Part shown: piece after piece, positions 62,698 to 64,000 of the stretch
Position numbering within the stretch: position 1 is the first letter of the stretch
Layout of the letters: each line of letters starts with the position of its first letter
Assembly: GCA_007922305.1 (NCBI GenBank)
Contig: ML677374.1
Coordinates: 12,519,511-12,583,510 of the forward strand
Direction of reading: 5' to 3'
Source of the DNA: Dermatemys mawii
Lineage: Eukaryota; Chordata; Testudines; Dermatemydidae
DNA: 64,000 nt
Notes under the pieces: model-generated
What the model was told of the DNA's origin: nothing
The model's database searches: none
The model's input: only the letters and a program-made list of their open reading frames with translations
Made by a program: the position numbers and the translations under genes

Positions 62698-63993
62698 TTA
62701 TCGCAGAGCAGAGCAAGGGAGCAGGTTTTCAACAGCATTTTGGCCACTCACAAAACTGTTTTTGAAGGCTTCTCTGAGGCGCAGCGCTTCCTGGTGCACT
62801 CTTGTACTTGCCCTGGTGTCTGGCTGCTTGTAAGTAGGGGACAGGACATTTGCCCCTGCCTCCCACCCCGCCATAAACGTCTCCCCCTTGTTCTCACAGA
62901 GATTGTGGAACACACAGCAAGCAGCAATAACAATGGGCACATTTCTTTCGCTGAGGTCTGAGCGAGTAAGTAGGATTCTTCGCCTGGCCTTCAGACGGCC
63001 AAATGCGCACTCCACAACCATTCTGCACTTGCTCAGCCTATAGTTGAACAGCTCCTGACTCTTGTCCAGGGATCCTGTGTATGGCTTCATAAGCCAGGGC
63101 ATTAAGGGGTAGGCTGGGTCCCCAAGGATAACGATCGGCATTTCAACACCCCCCACAGTAATTTTCTGGTCTGGGAAGAAAGTCCCTTGCGTCAGCTGTC
63201 TATACAGCTTAAAGTTCCTGAACACACAAGCGTCATAAACCTTTCCCAGCCATCCCACGCACATGTCGGTGAAACGTACCTTGTGGTCAACCAGTGCTTG
63301 CATGACCATTGAACAATACCCCTTGCGGTTTCTGTACTCTGCGCCCTCGTTGTCTGGTGCCAAGATAGGGATATGAGTGCCATCTATAGCCCCCACACAG
63401 TTAGGGAATCCCAGAGCGGCAAAGCCATCTACTATAGCCTGCACGTTTCCCAGACACACAACCCTGGATAGCAGCAGATCAATGATTGCCTTGGATACTT
63501 GCATCACAGCAGCCCCCACTGTAGATTTACCCACTCCAAATTGATTCGCGACTGACTGGTAGCTGCCTGGCATTGCAAGCTTCCATAGGGCTATCGCCAC
63601 TCGCTTCTGAACTGTGAGGTCTGCTCTCATTTTGGTATTCACGTGCTGCAGGGCAGGGGAAAGCAAGTCACAAAGTTCCATGAACGTGCCCTTTCTCACG
63701 CGAAAGTTTCTGAGCCACTGCGAGTCATCCCAGACCCGCAGCACTATGTGATCCCACCAGTCAGTGCTTGTTTCCCTGGCCCAGATTCGGTGTTCCGGAG
63801 CATGAGCCTGCCCCATTGCCACCAAAATTGCCAGGTTGTCGGGCCCCTTACTTTCAAAAACGTCAGTGTCCATGTCCATGTCCTCATCACTGTCGTCACT
63901 CTCCGGATAGCGCAGTTGTCTCCTGATCGCCATCTTGTGCATACGATGCAGCATAAAGTCCACAACAATGCGCGAGATATTCACAACGGCCAT
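62698..63993 (-). CDS. Harbinger transposase nuclease, HARBI1-like, DDE superfamily (431 aa)
   Basis: This encodes the cut-and-paste nuclease of the transposon. An acidic N-terminal stretch (about residues 31-45, ESDDSDEDMDMD) is followed by a helical region with a helix-turn-helix-like motif (about 145-166, YQSVANQFGVGKSTV). The DDE_Tnp_4-type catalytic core comes next. The three acidic residues are visible: D204 in GAIDGTHIPI, D292 in LGDPAYPL and E328 in CRMVVECAFGRLKARRRILL. The FTDMCVGWLGKVYDACVF block (241-258) is also typical of the family, although the usual W-P-G is W-L-G here and the usual H is Y. Length is normal or slightly long for the family. The frame is uninterrupted. The listed Met lies 7 bases from the window edge with no stop before the edge, so the true start could lie further upstream. 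The protein normally works in the nucleus with a Myb-like partner encoded by the same element. It most likely comes from a young transposon copy rather than a domesticated gene, because element ends and partner are still adjacent. Confidence 0.93.
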   Translation of the reverse strand: MAVVNISRIVVDFMLHRMHKMAIRRQLRYPESDDSDEDMDMDTDVFESKGPDNLAILVAMGQAHAPEHRIWARETSTDWWDHIVLRVWDDSQWLRNFRVRKGTFMELCDLLSPALQHVNTKMRADLTVQKRVAIALWKLAMPGSYQSVANQFGVGKSTVGAAVMQVSKAIIDLLLSRVVCLGNVQAIVDGFAALGFPNCVGAIDGTHIPILAPDNEGAEYRNRKGYCSMVMQALVDHKVRFTDMCVGWLGKVYDACVFRNFKLYRQLTQGTFFPDQKITVGGVEMPIVILGDPAYPLMPWLMKPYTGSLDKSQELFNYRLSKCRMVVECAFGRLKARRRILLTRSDLSERNVPIVIAACCVFHNLCENKGETFMAGWEAGANVLSPTYKQPDTRASTRVHQEALRLREAFKNSFVSGQNAVENLLPCSALR

Positions 63994-64000
63994 TACTGCA

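Larger units (their letters stand above)
61018..64000. mobile_element. PIF/Harbinger DNA transposon, left end and body (right end outside window)
   Basis: The element begins right after a TTA (61015-61017), the usual Harbinger target triplet, with GGCCTGGTCTACACTAC. It then has about 390 bp of subterminal and leader DNA, a two-exon accessory gene on the plus strand (61409-62610) and a DDE nuclease gene on the minus strand (62698-63993). This two-gene convergent layout is typical of animal Harbinger elements. The right terminal repeat and second TTA are not in the window, so full length cannot be measured. Several CpG sites survive in the subterminal region and in the nuclease gene, unlike most surrounding DNA, and the nuclease frame is unbroken, so the insertion is fairly young. 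Confidence 0.9.

Noticed and set aside
1..64000. CRISPR array, bacterial operon or phage-type system
   Set aside because: No spacer-repeat periodicity, no ribosome-binding-site-led gene packing; the content is vertebrate interspersed repeats.

Overview
The window looks like nuclear DNA of a reptile, most likely a turtle. It is AT-rich and CpG-poor, has long introns or intergenic space, no bacterial-type gene packing and no L1 or Alu. Its interspersed repeats are CR1 LINE remnants, old MIR/L2-like SINE tails, hAT elements, TA-flanked mariner-type MITEs, many palindromic MITEs that start like GGTCTACACT or GGTATGTCTAC, and LTR-like fragments. I recognise these families from turtle and other sauropsid genomes; that assignment is from memory and was not searched. 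No host gene is recognisable with confidence. Three short segments with good splice signals, and one candidate terminal exon near 9.2 kb, are the only possible host exons.

Layout. 0-3 kb: unassigned, with pyrimidine- and purine-rich tracts. 2.9-4.5 kb: a decayed hAT element with arms of about 550 bp in inverted orientation. 6.0-8.0 kb: three CR1 fragments on the plus strand. 8.5-8.9 kb: a hAT MITE with a perfect 8-bp target duplication. 9.2 kb: candidate 27-codon terminal exon. 9.7 kb: TA-flanked MITE with a second copy at 53.4 kb. 13.2-13.7 kb: LTR-like repeat with a second copy at 59.1-59.5 kb. 20.8-21.7 kb: a younger, internally deleted hAT element that keeps a 148-codon transposase piece. 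24-60 kb: mostly unassigned sequence, probably intron or intergenic, with scattered MITEs and MIR-like pieces. 61.0 kb to the end: the left and middle parts of a PIF/Harbinger transposon whose right end lies outside the window.

The Harbinger element is the main coding content. It starts after a TTA with GGCCTGGTCTACACTAC. It carries a two-exon gene for the accessory (Myb/SANT-type) partner on the plus strand and a complete 431-codon DDE nuclease on the minus strand. The two genes converge, and their poly(A) signals lie about 30 bp apart. In this family nuclease and partner normally act together: the partner binds the element ends and the nuclease cuts. Here the nuclease has its catalytic residues and no stop codon, but the partner lacks its DNA-binding domain. 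At least one nearby MITE (52210-52701), and probably others, shares the Harbinger terminal sequence and TWA flanks, so this superfamily plausibly mobilised them.
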